DNA of 47,628 bases from Parablautia muri. Its GTDB lineage: Bacteria; Bacillota; Clostridia; Lachnospirales; Lachnospiraceae. The position numbers and the translations under genes are program-made. The notes under the pieces were generated by a model, which was given only the letters and a program-made list of their open reading frames with translations, ran no database searches and was not told the DNA's origin. Location: NCBI RefSeq assembly GCF_009917485.1, contig NZ_QZDT01000031.1, forward strand, positions 1-47,628. The letters are read 5' to 3'. Shown one piece after another: positions 32,363 to 41,007 of this stretch (positions within the stretch are counted from its first letter, which is position 1; each line of letters starts with the position of its first letter).

Positions 32363-33853
32363 TTATTTAATAATCCAATGCCCATTCCTGCTTGAACCTT
32401 CATATACAAGCCGTTCTTCTTCCTTTAAATTTGCAAGTGCCCTCTTAATTGTACTCATAGAACACCCCAGCTTCTCCGCCATTTCTTTCCGGCTGATGAG
32501 ACTATTTTCTTTTACCAGTTCAATAATCTTTTCACTAATTTTATTTTGGGGTTCATTTTGGGGTTCATTTTGGGGTTCATCTCTATTCAAGAAATCCGGA
32601 TGGATTGGAATTTCCACAGTCACAGCCCGTCTGTCATCATCCGTAAAGAACCTTGCTTTGGGCGAACCATTATTCCGCAGTTCTTCCTGAATAGTTGGAA
32701 TGCCTGTTGATTTTCCTTCAGATAAATCCAATTCTTTCAAAAATTCACCCAAACGTTTATTACGATAGTATCTGGAAGAAAAGCGCTCACCCTTTTCTAT
32801 TACCCTTTGCGGAATAGAACGGTCTATGCCGGGAAAACTGATAATTCGGATTAACTCAGGCTCAATCTCAATCATAATTGACTGATAAGAAAGATAATCT
32901 CTGTGATAAAATGCATTTACAACTGCTTCTTCCAATGCCTGGTACGGATAATTAAATCTGCGTATTGCTTCCATTTGGTAATTTACTTTCGTAACCATCT
33001 CTTCAATTACCAAATCCTGCAATGTCTGCATAGTACGTTTAATCATCATTGGCACTGAACCCTTAATAACCGGAAACTCTTTGAAATTATTAGGATTTTT
33101 GATACTTCCATCTGGGAAACGCACAATTTCTACCTGTGTATAAGGGAAAAATTTATCCAAGTGTTCACAGAACATCATTAATGCCGCATTAGAAATATAT
33201 TGCTGTTCTGGCGGTCCAACCAATAACTGCATATCATTTAAAACAGCCATCACTCCACGTTCTGTCACTTGTTTTGCCAGTTTGCTTTTTGTCTCATTAA
33301 GATGGTCTATCAGCAGTGCAACCGAAATATCATTCTCTGACGCGTCAAAATTTGGTCTGGCATCCAGCGGAGCATAATTAGTCATATTGATCAGTTCACG
33401 CTCCTGTTCCGGATTAGCATGCACAGAATTAGAAGCATAGCGGATATAGTAGTAATGCTTTTTCTCTTTTTTTGCGGTCACATGCTCTGATACTTTATAT
33501 GGTCTCTGGATTCCGGTTGTTACCCACAATACTACAATCATCTTCGCATCTACTTCTTCTATAATTACTTTTGGAAAATATGCCGGAATAATGGTGTTAT
33601 TGTAACCAAGAATCTCTTTTTGAATTTTATCAATCTCCTGTTCCTCCACTCCTTTTACCGGACGGACTGCTATACCGTTCTTTTCCTCCACACCAATGAG
33701 AATATATCCGCCGCCCACATTGTCAAAATCATTGGCAAAGGCACATACACTATGATAAATGTCATCAGGATTCCATCCTGCTTTAAATTCAATTCTGTCG
33801 GATTCTACACGATGCTTGTTTAATAAATCTTCAACACTGATTTCCAGTTCCAT
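32363..33853 (-). CDS. AlbA_2 (Schlafen-type) DNA-binding and ATP-binding regulator-like protein
   Basis: A 496-residue protein. The N-terminal AlbA_2 domain (about 10-150) has SDRIEFKAGWNPDDIYHSVCAFAND and GGGYILIGVEE. A GHKL/HATPase-like C-terminal region follows (YPYQALEEAVVNAFYHRDY, about 310-328; GKSTGIPTIQEELRNNGSP). At the end a winged helix (LISRKEMAEKLGCSMSTIKRALANL) sits after a tandem EPQN EPQN EPQN repeat. Such proteins are annotated as RecG-like or transcriptional regulators, often in defence islands. The ribosome site AGGAAAT precedes the ATG at 33853. It is encoded downstream of the type III restriction genes. Confidence 0.8.
   Translation of the reverse strand: MELEISVEDLLNKHRVESDRIEFKAGWNPDDIYHSVCAFANDFDNVGGGYILIGVEEKNGIAVRPVKGVEEQEIDKIQKEILGYNNTIIPAYFPKVIIEEVDAKMIVVLWVTTGIQRPYKVSEHVTAKKEKKHYYYIRYASNSVHANPEQERELINMTNYAPLDARPNFDASENDISVALLIDHLNETKSKLAKQVTERGVMAVLNDMQLLVGPPEQQYISNAALMMFCEHLDKFFPYTQVEIVRFPDGSIKNPNNFKEFPVIKGSVPMMIKRTMQTLQDLVIEEMVTKVNYQMEAIRRFNYPYQALEEAVVNAFYHRDYLSYQSIMIEIEPELIRIISFPGIDRSIPQRVIEKGERFSSRYYRNKRLGEFLKELDLSEGKSTGIPTIQEELRNNGSPKARFFTDDDRRAVTVEIPIHPDFLNRDEPQNEPQNEPQNKISEKIIELVKENSLISRKEMAEKLGCSMSTIKRALANLKEEERLVYEGSSRNGHWIIK
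32544..32579. repeat. Three perfect 12-bp tandem repeats inside the AlbA_2 gene
   Basis: The unit TTTTGGGGTTCA occurs three times in a row at 32544-32555, 32556-32567 and 32568-32579, encoding EPQN three times. The 12-bp unit keeps the reading frame, so copy-number change would alter linker length between the ATP-binding part and the winged helix, not switch the gene off. Confidence 0.9.
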
Positions 33854-33876
33854 ATATTTCCTACTCTTTTAAAACT

Positions 33877-34191
33877 TTAATTTTCAAACCTCATCTTTAT
33901 TTGTGCAGGCTCTTTTAATGCTTTTTCCACCAAACACTCATCATCTAAATTTTTATAATGCTCCGCTTGTGCAACTTCCATTAATCCAATTTCAGAACCA
34001 CCACGTTTTAATTCAACAATAAGAATTTGATCCGGTTTCATAATTCCTCCTGTTTCATTGTCAACCCTATCTGTGCAGATCACTCTCATAGATGATTTCT
34101 TTAAACAAACAATATCCGGACGTTTCCTTGGATTTGCAATTGCATTCTCGCCCATTGGAAGCGTAATATCAACATGCAATGCACCCGCATC
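33877..34191 (-). pseudogene. Fragment of a nuclease-like (restriction-type) domain
   Basis: About 104 codons open from a stop near 34192. The product reads DITLPMGENAIANPRKRPDIVCLK ... DQILIVELKRGGSEIGLMEVAQAEHY, a layout like the PD-(D/E)XK part found at the end of GHKL ATPase or restriction-associated proteins (D ... ELK). No start with a ribosome site is visible and upstream sequence (34192-34340) is non-coding, so I treat it as the truncated C-terminus of a lost gene. Between Res and the AlbA_2 gene. Confidence 0.5.
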
Positions 34192-34340
34192 CTATGCATT
34201 TATAACCAATTATGTCAATGCTATGTCAGGCGAAGACGTAATCATTCTATTATTTCTATATATAATCATCTTCAAATCTAATCTTCCCCATTTAATTAAT
34301 CTCCCGCATTTCTAATCTATAATGCTGAACTATTATCTTC

Positions 34341-36548
34341 CTATCCAAATTCTTCCTCAATCGCAACCCAATGTTCATCTGACATATCATCAACGAACTC
34401 TGTATTATTAATATACAATTGCTCATCAATATCTCTGACAAATCCCCATTTAAGTCCATACTCCTCTGCATACCGCTTAAATGCTAAAAACTTATTTCCC
34501 ATCTGCATATCAATATTTTTACTATGTCCTGACGCTTCTCCACCCTTAGTTTCAATCAGCCACGTCTCTCCATTCTCTTTCTGTACAATGTAATCCGGAT
34601 AGAATAACCACTGCTTCTGCAAACCATCAATATAGACAATAGATAAATACTGCTGTCCAGCATCACCATTCTTATAAAACCATTTTACCCCGTCATTATT
34701 CTCACAATAACGTTCAAATAGTCGTTCCGGTAAAGATCGCGTCCTCGCTGTACAAAAAGCTGTCGTATATTTCCAATATGCGTACAAACGGAATATCTGT
34801 TCCCTTTTTACCTCACTATACTTATACATTTCCTGTTCCGGTATTACAAAACGATCTGTTTTTGGTCTCAATACAAATGACTGCTGCACATTCATTTGGC
34901 TGGTCACTTGCTTAAAATCCATCTTTAACCTGGCTGTATTATTGATAATAAAAGCATAAAAGGCATTGGTATCCAATGAAAGGAATTTATACTTTGTATT
35001 CTTCCCCTTTCGGAACATTCTTTCCATAACCGCCTTTACTTTCTGTGACTGCATTCCGGTAACCTTTTTAATCTCATCAATCGCATGTAACAGATAAATA
35101 CCATGTGTATGAGTATTTATCTGAGTTTTCATCACAATTTGCCTATGTGCATCCTGCTTTGCCAATTCTTCCGTTATCCGAAATATTCCCTTAGGAACAC
35201 GACTATCTGTCTCCTCTGCAAAGTTATATCCCGCTCCTTCAAGTTTTACTTTATTGTTTTCTTTATCACCATTCAGTAAATAAGTATTCTTGAAATAATC
35301 ATAAACTCTTAACAACGTCTCCCTTTCGCCAAGTCCATCATAATCTAAATTTCGAAGCTCTTTCGTAAGCGAGAAACCCTTCACCTCATCTTTTAAAAAT
35401 AATCTTCTTAATTGATAGGCTTTATCCATAGAGGACAACATACCTTCCTTATATTTGGTATCCAGCGTATACAAATAACAAAAGTCTAAAATATTTAGTC
35501 CATAATGCTTTTTCTCTGGCATACGTCTGATACGCCCTATCGTTTGAATCTGAAAATCCTCACTTCCGCCTTCGCGCAATTTTACGAGAATTTTTGCACG
35601 CGGACAATCCCATCCGGTAGATATTGCCTGCTTCATAAGCAAAAATGCAGGGGAACCATCTAAATCAGTTAAATCATCCGATATCATTTTTTTATCACTC
35701 ATCCAAATGTTTACCATGCCATTATCATAAGTATATCCCATAGATGATAATTTTTCTTCAACTGCTTGTATTGTTTCCGGTTGCCCTGCTGGAAATTGTA
35801 TTAATACCAATGGACGCACCTTTGATCCTATCATTTTATAATTCTCTACTATTTCTTTTCTCTTTTCATCAGCTAAATCTAACAGGTAGTCATAATCATT
35901 GGTAATTTGTTTTTCCTCATCCACTCCCTCATTGACATAAATTGCACGTGTAATCAGTCCCTCACTAATCACAGCATCTTCCGGAATTTCATAATATTCC
36001 TGATGATTTACTTTATTTGCTGTTGCAGATACACGAATAATGTTTTTTGCAGAAAAAGCGTTGATAATATCATTTGCTTTACTGGTATTGTTCGCATGCT
36101 CTTCATCAATAATAACCACGAATTCCAATCCAGACTTATGTGCGTCTGCAATTCGATCAAACAGATTCTGCCTTTCTCCATCCTTTAAAGCATTATTTCC
36201 CTTTTTAGTAACCAATTCCCAATTAATAAAAGTAATACTTCCGGCAGAAAAACCTGTCAAAAGTGAATACAACAAATTTCTTATATCTCTTTCCGGCGTC
36301 ACATTCTCCATCTGTTCTTTACTTTGTTCTTCCAGATTTCCCTTGCCCGGACAAAGCCAAATAAACGCGACATTTCCATATGTATTATTTAAATACTCAT
36401 CAATATATTTTATCAGAATAATTGTTTTTCCTGCACCTGTAGGAGCTTTTATTGTAATGACTTGCTTACTATCGCCTGCGACTGTTTTTTGGATTAAAAA
36501 ATCCACACATTCATTTTGGAATTCCAAGTCTTTTATCCCTTCTACCAT
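34341..36548 (-). CDS. Type III restriction-modification system, Res helicase-nuclease subunit
   Basis: A 735-residue superfamily 2 helicase-nuclease. Walker A APTGAGKT (35-42), Walker B DEEH (148-151), motif III VSATANK, motif VI IQTIGRIRRMPE. The C-terminal PD-(D/E)XK nuclease has DYIVQKENGETWLIETKGGE. With Mod it forms a complex that moves along DNA and cuts when two target sites face each other. The gene overlaps the end of mod by 7 bp (ATGGTAG), so expression is coupled. It is shorter than classical Res (about 950 residues), suggesting a smaller subtype. All motifs look intact. Confidence 0.9.
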   Translation of the reverse strand: MVEGIKDLEFQNECVDFLIQKTVAGDSKQVITIKAPTGAGKTIILIKYIDEYLNNTYGNVAFIWLCPGKGNLEEQSKEQMENVTPERDIRNLLYSLLTGFSAGSITFINWELVTKKGNNALKDGERQNLFDRIADAHKSGLEFVVIIDEEHANNTSKANDIINAFSAKNIIRVSATANKVNHQEYYEIPEDAVISEGLITRAIYVNEGVDEEKQITNDYDYLLDLADEKRKEIVENYKMIGSKVRPLVLIQFPAGQPETIQAVEEKLSSMGYTYDNGMVNIWMSDKKMISDDLTDLDGSPAFLLMKQAISTGWDCPRAKILVKLREGGSEDFQIQTIGRIRRMPEKKHYGLNILDFCYLYTLDTKYKEGMLSSMDKAYQLRRLFLKDEVKGFSLTKELRNLDYDGLGERETLLRVYDYFKNTYLLNGDKENNKVKLEGAGYNFAEETDSRVPKGIFRITEELAKQDAHRQIVMKTQINTHTHGIYLLHAIDEIKKVTGMQSQKVKAVMERMFRKGKNTKYKFLSLDTNAFYAFIINNTARLKMDFKQVTSQMNVQQSFVLRPKTDRFVIPEQEMYKYSEVKREQIFRLYAYWKYTTAFCTARTRSLPERLFERYCENNDGVKWFYKNGDAGQQYLSIVYIDGLQKQWLFYPDYIVQKENGETWLIETKGGEASGHSKNIDMQMGNKFLAFKRYAEEYGLKWGFVRDIDEQLYINNTEFVDDMSDEHWVAIEEEFG

Positions 36549-38311
36549 AACTCCCCCGCCTCTCTTAATTCAGAATTAAAATAACAATCCGGTATAGTAT
36601 GTATATCTACTGCTCCAAACAACGTCTCTTGTGTTGCTGTCAACAGCACATTTTGAGAAACATATATTGCTTTTATATCTGAATATTCATCCCAATGGTT
36701 TTCTAACTCATCTGCTTCTTCATCACTCATAAGTATCACATACTGACGATTATCAATTTTGATTCCATGTTCTAACTGTATCATTTCGGCTGTATGCCCT
36801 AATAATGCATCTGCAAGGAATTCCTCTTCTTTTGATACAAAATCAGTTCGATAATATTTTAGATTAGCAGGAATTCCTTCTGAATACTCTGTGCCATCTT
36901 TTCTCTTTCCTGTAATCACTGTCTTTATACGCTGATATGTAACATCCTCACAAATATTGTTTTCATTATTTGTACATAAAATAAACTTGCGATTACCTCC
37001 ATCTTGTTTATTTAGTTCTAGTACTGCTTGTGCAGTTGTACCTGAGCCTGCAAAGAAGTCAAGTATAACAGATTCTTTCTTTTGATATGTATATGCATCT
37101 ATCAATGCACTAATAAGCGTAGTGGGTTTAGGATAAGCAAAAAGACTTTTTCTGTCAAAAATATTTTCAAGCACCATTCCGCCATCACTTTTAAGACTTA
37201 TAATTGAACGTAAAAGCATTCTATCTACATCTTCTAAATAATTTATAGAACTAGGCTGCATATCATCTTTCTGCGAGAACCATATCTTACCGCAAATAAT
37301 GCTTCCATCTGACAAAATTTGAGGAGCGTTATAATCAACTTCATCATAAAAAGTACTCTCGCTCCAACGCCACCCCCTATCTGGAACTTTTACAGGTTTT
37401 CCTGTAATAGGATGTAATACATCATATCTCGGACCAAATGTATTTCCATTAGGCCAGCTCATATTTATTTTGCCAAAAATGCGATAATTATTGTCTATAT
37501 TGTTATACAGTGTTATGGCTCTTGGATAATCTTTCACTTTATATAATTTTCTTAACGCTTGTTCTGCTTCAACTATCGTAAAATTATTTTCTTTTGCATG
37601 TATCATAAGTTGTTTAATATCATCTATTCCATCTTTAGGTGACATCAATTTATATTTATAATTATAATCATTAACATACGTCAAAATATATTCATGAATA
37701 TTTCCTATCCCTTTATCGTTTTTAGGGACACGTTTATTCCATACAATATTTTCAACAAAACACTGCTCTCCAAAAATTTCATCGCAAATAAGTTTAAGCT
37801 GTGCATATTCACTTTCATCAATGCTAATAAAAATAATTCCTTCATCGGCCAAAAGTTTTCTTGCCAGTTGTAACCTCTCATACATAAAAGATACCCATTT
37901 ACTATGACGAAAAGAATCATTTCCATCAACCAGCTGATCAGAATAAGTGAATCCATCTTTTAAAGTATTGTAAGGTGGATCAATATAAATTACATCCACC
38001 TTTCCCTTATGTGTTTTTTCCAACAAATGCAGGCTATGTAAATTATCCCCCTCCAACAAAAAATTATAATTTTCTTCCGGTACTTCTGCTATTTCACGCT
38101 CTGCCACTTCTACAAAAACAGGAATATTATCCCGCATCATGACATCGACATTTTCTTCATGTTCTTCCCATACCAAACCATAACGTTTTGATACCAGTTC
38201 TTTCTCAATCTGATTAATTGCAATCAATGATTCATCATCTCTATGCTGTTCTTTCAATGTCTCTAAAAACTGTATCATTTTATCACGATGTATCTTTGAC
38301 AAGTTTGCCAT
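36542..38311 (-). CDS. Type III DNA methyltransferase (Mod) subunit
   Basis: A 589-residue beta-class N6-adenine methyltransferase. The catalytic DPPY (111-114, in VIYIDPPYNT) precedes the AdoMet-binding FAGSGTTAQAV (about 419-429). The region between is the target-recognition domain, which differs widely between relatives. It modifies one strand of an asymmetric site and directs Res to unmodified DNA. The start at 38311 has GGAGAG upstream. It lies 18 nt after the helicase pseudogene, so helicase, Mod and Res were probably one operon. Both motifs are intact, so the methylase is probably active. Confidence 0.93.
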   Translation of the reverse strand: MANLSKIHRDKMIQFLETLKEQHRDDESLIAINQIEKELVSKRYGLVWEEHEENVDVMMRDNIPVFVEVAEREIAEVPEENYNFLLEGDNLHSLHLLEKTHKGKVDVIYIDPPYNTLKDGFTYSDQLVDGNDSFRHSKWVSFMYERLQLARKLLADEGIIFISIDESEYAQLKLICDEIFGEQCFVENIVWNKRVPKNDKGIGNIHEYILTYVNDYNYKYKLMSPKDGIDDIKQLMIHAKENNFTIVEAEQALRKLYKVKDYPRAITLYNNIDNNYRIFGKINMSWPNGNTFGPRYDVLHPITGKPVKVPDRGWRWSESTFYDEVDYNAPQILSDGSIICGKIWFSQKDDMQPSSINYLEDVDRMLLRSIISLKSDGGMVLENIFDRKSLFAYPKPTTLISALIDAYTYQKKESVILDFFAGSGTTAQAVLELNKQDGGNRKFILCTNNENNICEDVTYQRIKTVITGKRKDGTEYSEGIPANLKYYRTDFVSKEEEFLADALLGHTAEMIQLEHGIKIDNRQYVILMSDEEADELENHWDEYSDIKAIYVSQNVLLTATQETLFGAVDIHTIPDCYFNSELREAGELW

Positions 38312-38329
38312 TTTATGGTCTCTCCTCTT

Positions 38330-39237
38330 CTATACTTCAAACTCTCTTTTTTCTTTTCTGCTTAAGTATAAATAATTCAAATAACACTTCTGGCATCTTT
38401 CTTTAGAACATTTTCGGGGCAAATCATTGTTACGAATATTTGCTGCCGCAGTCCGAATTTCACGACTCACATCATCCAATAACCCTTCCGTCACCCGTTG
38501 CCGCTCACTTTCTGAATTGTCCAGATTATATATTTCCAAATAATCCGCATTCTCTCCCGTTAGTTTCTGATACCCCAATGCATATATTTTTAATTACTCT
38601 GCATTAATACATTCTGTTACATCCGTAATGACAGTTTTGAAATCAACAATATACGTTTTTTCATCATAAGATATTTCACATCGTTTTACCAAATCTATTC
38701 TACCATTTACTTTTATTCCATCTCCCATATCCAGTTCGATATCAGCCTCTGCCATTGTAATTTTATCAAAATCATCCTGATTTTTTGCCACATACTCTGA
38801 AATAGTTTTCTTTGCACCCTCAAGCATGTTTGCTTCCAATTTGGGTTTTGCATATGGAAGATAAAAACTTGCATCTACAATATCCATGCAATATTAATAA
38901 TTGCCTCCGAACTACGGTAGTCAGTATCTAATGCAATATATTTCTTTATTTCATACCTTTCTTTAAATGTTATAATATTTTCCGGAACACTCCCACGAAA
39001 CTGATAAATAGTCTGATCGTCATCTCCCACAATACACAAATTACAACCGCCCCGTTTCAAAAAATGAATTAATCTCTCTTGAATCGGATTTGTATCTTGA
39101 TATTCATCAACAGTTAAGTATTTTATTTTACTTGTAACTAAATTGGCAAACTCCTTATTATTCTCTAATTGATTCAACATTTCCTGCATAATAAGCGAAT
39201 AGTCAAAATAATTTTTCTGCATAAAATAGTAACTTGG
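38330..39237 (-). pseudogene. UvrD-type helicase with RecB-like nuclease, truncated, deleted and stop-interrupted
   Basis: Three pieces of one large gene. Piece 1 (38875-39237): helicase motifs VDEYQDTNPIQE and GDDDQTIYQFRG, then DYRSSEAIINIA. Piece 2 (38594-38887), after a frameshift and loss of the rest of the helicase core: RecB-type nuclease GRIDLVKR...YIVDFKT. Piece 3 (38330-38593) continues piece 2 in frame after a single TAA at 38594-38596 (probably a CAA) with LKIYALGYQKLTG and a cysteine cluster CSKERCQKC, as in iron-sulfur nucleases. The N-terminal half is missing at the prophage boundary. Gene lies upstream of Mod and Res in the same direction and was probably part of this defence operon. 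Confidence 0.75.
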
Positions 39238-39270
39238 TTATCGTGCATTAATTTTATAAAATCATAACAA

Positions 39271-40995
39271 TCATTTAAAAATATCAATTTCCACCTTAAT
39301 ATGTTGTGTCGATTTTAGTTTGGATAATAAAACGCACGTTTCGACTGTATTTTCATTGAGCAACCGAATTTCCTTACCAACCTCACCATCATAATACACT
39401 GGAAAGTTAAAGTTTATCTGCTTCAGCATGCGTCCATTATCCAACTTTTCCGGATAAATTTCAACGCTTTCTATAAAGTCTCTCAAAAATTCCTTCTTTT
39501 CAAGGTCCGTCAGCCGGTAATACAGCCTGTCAAAATTCGCCAGGATTTTGTAAAGCTGCTTTGCCGTAATCTGCTTCTCATAGGCTCCGTTTATCTGGCT
39601 ATCAATATCTGCGATCGTATCCTCCAGTTCAGATGCCTTATCATACAGATAATCCAGCCTGTCCTGCATGTCTTGATACTTGCGGTCATAATGTTTATCG
39701 GACACATCCAGCTTATCCAGCATATCCGTCAGCTTCGTCTTCGCCCCAATCACCTGCCGCAAATGTTTCTTAAGCTGTTCCCGCTCAGTCTCCAGTGTGC
39801 TCACATCCACCCTCTCCGACATCTTCCGCAGGACAAATTCTTTCCACTGTTCATTCGCCGCCATATCCAGGATGACATTCTCCACTTCCCGGTTAAACTC
39901 ATTCTGGTTAATGGCCGGCTTGAAATCGCAAAAATGTTCCTCATCAATTTTCTTCCTGTGCTGACACCGGTAATAAAAATCATCCTTATATTCTCCGGTC
40001 TTCTTATTCTTCCGTCGCCGGACAGTCCCGGCAAGCCCCTTCCCACAGACCGGACAGATGAGCAGTCCCGACAGAAGATGTTCATGCTCCAGACTGTGCG
40101 TCTTATTCCACTTGACACCCGTTTCCTTCCGTCTCTCCTGTGCCGCCGCCCACAGTTCTTCATCAATAATCGCCTCATGCTTTCCGTCCGTAACCATATA
40201 ATCCTCCACCTGAACCCGGTGGTATTCATCCCTGGTCCCTTTCACCCGTTCCGTAGTGCTTTTTCCATAAGTGATCTTCCCGATATATACCGGATTGTCC
40301 AACACCCGCATGATAAGCCCCCGCGCAAAATAATTCAGCTCAAACTCCCGGTTCTTCTGCTTGGCGTATCCCCTCTGGTTCAGGTAACTGCAGATGGAAT
40401 CCGCTCCCATACCGTCGTGGACAAACTTCTCATAGATAATCTTTACAACCTCCGCTTCCTCAGGCTCCACCACCAGGGTGCTTGTTTTGGAATCCAACCT
40501 GTATCCAAACGGAGCCAGCCCGCCGTTCCATTTCCCTTCCCTCGCCTTCTGTTTCCTGCCCTCCATCGTCTGCACCAGAATATTCTCCCGCTCAATCTCC
40601 GCCACCGCGGCCAGGACGGTTATAGTCAGCTTTCCGGAATCCTTTGACGAATCAATACCGTCCTCCACGCAGATCAGGTTCACGCCGAAATCCTGTATGT
40701 ACTGCAGGGAATTCAGCACATCCGCCGCATTCCTCCCAAACCTTGACAATTTGAACACCAGTATATAATCCACCCCGTCTCTGCCATCCGCAATGTCCCG
40801 GAGCATCTGGGAGAATTCCGGGCGTCCGGTGATGTTCTTCCCTGATTTCCCGGCATCACAGTATTCCCGGACAATATCCATCTTCTGAAATTCCGCAAAT
40901 TTTGTCAGCCGGTCCTTCTGGGCTTCCAGGCTGTACCCGTCCACCTGCATCGCCGTGGAAACCCTCATGTAGATATAACACTTCTTCCTCTTCAA
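39271..40995 (-). CDS. Large serine recombinase (resolvase/invertase superfamily)
   Basis: A 574-residue recombinase. The catalytic domain has Ser 13 (YMRVSTAMQVDGYSLEAQ) and the conserved FKLSRFGRNAADVLNSL and EIERENI. A recombinase domain follows (about 165-280), then a zinc ribbon (CPVCGKG...YYRCQHRKKIDEEHFC, about 315-365) and a long coiled coil near the C-terminus. It mediates site-specific integration and excision. It is the innermost of a tandem pair, 12 bp after the second recombinase, and its stop is only about 35 bp from the truncated helicase gene. It is therefore at the prophage end. Confidence 0.92.
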   Translation of the reverse strand: MKRKKCYIYMRVSTAMQVDGYSLEAQKDRLTKFAEFQKMDIVREYCDAGKSGKNITGRPEFSQMLRDIADGRDGVDYILVFKLSRFGRNAADVLNSLQYIQDFGVNLICVEDGIDSSKDSGKLTITVLAAVAEIERENILVQTMEGRKQKAREGKWNGGLAPFGYRLDSKTSTLVVEPEEAEVVKIIYEKFVHDGMGADSICSYLNQRGYAKQKNREFELNYFARGLIMRVLDNPVYIGKITYGKSTTERVKGTRDEYHRVQVEDYMVTDGKHEAIIDEELWAAAQERRKETGVKWNKTHSLEHEHLLSGLLICPVCGKGLAGTVRRRKNKKTGEYKDDFYYRCQHRKKIDEEHFCDFKPAINQNEFNREVENVILDMAANEQWKEFVLRKMSERVDVSTLETEREQLKKHLRQVIGAKTKLTDMLDKLDVSDKHYDRKYQDMQDRLDYLYDKASELEDTIADIDSQINGAYEKQITAKQLYKILANFDRLYYRLTDLEKKEFLRDFIESVEIYPEKLDNGRMLKQINFNFPVYYDGEVGKEIRLLNENTVETCVLLSKLKSTQHIKVEIDIFK

Positions 40996-41007
40996 CGCGA
41001 ATCCCTC

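Noticed and set aside
39673-40647. A 324-codon plus-strand ORF opposite the first serine recombinase
   Set aside because: Antisense shadow of a well-supported recombinase gene with intact catalytic and zinc motifs.
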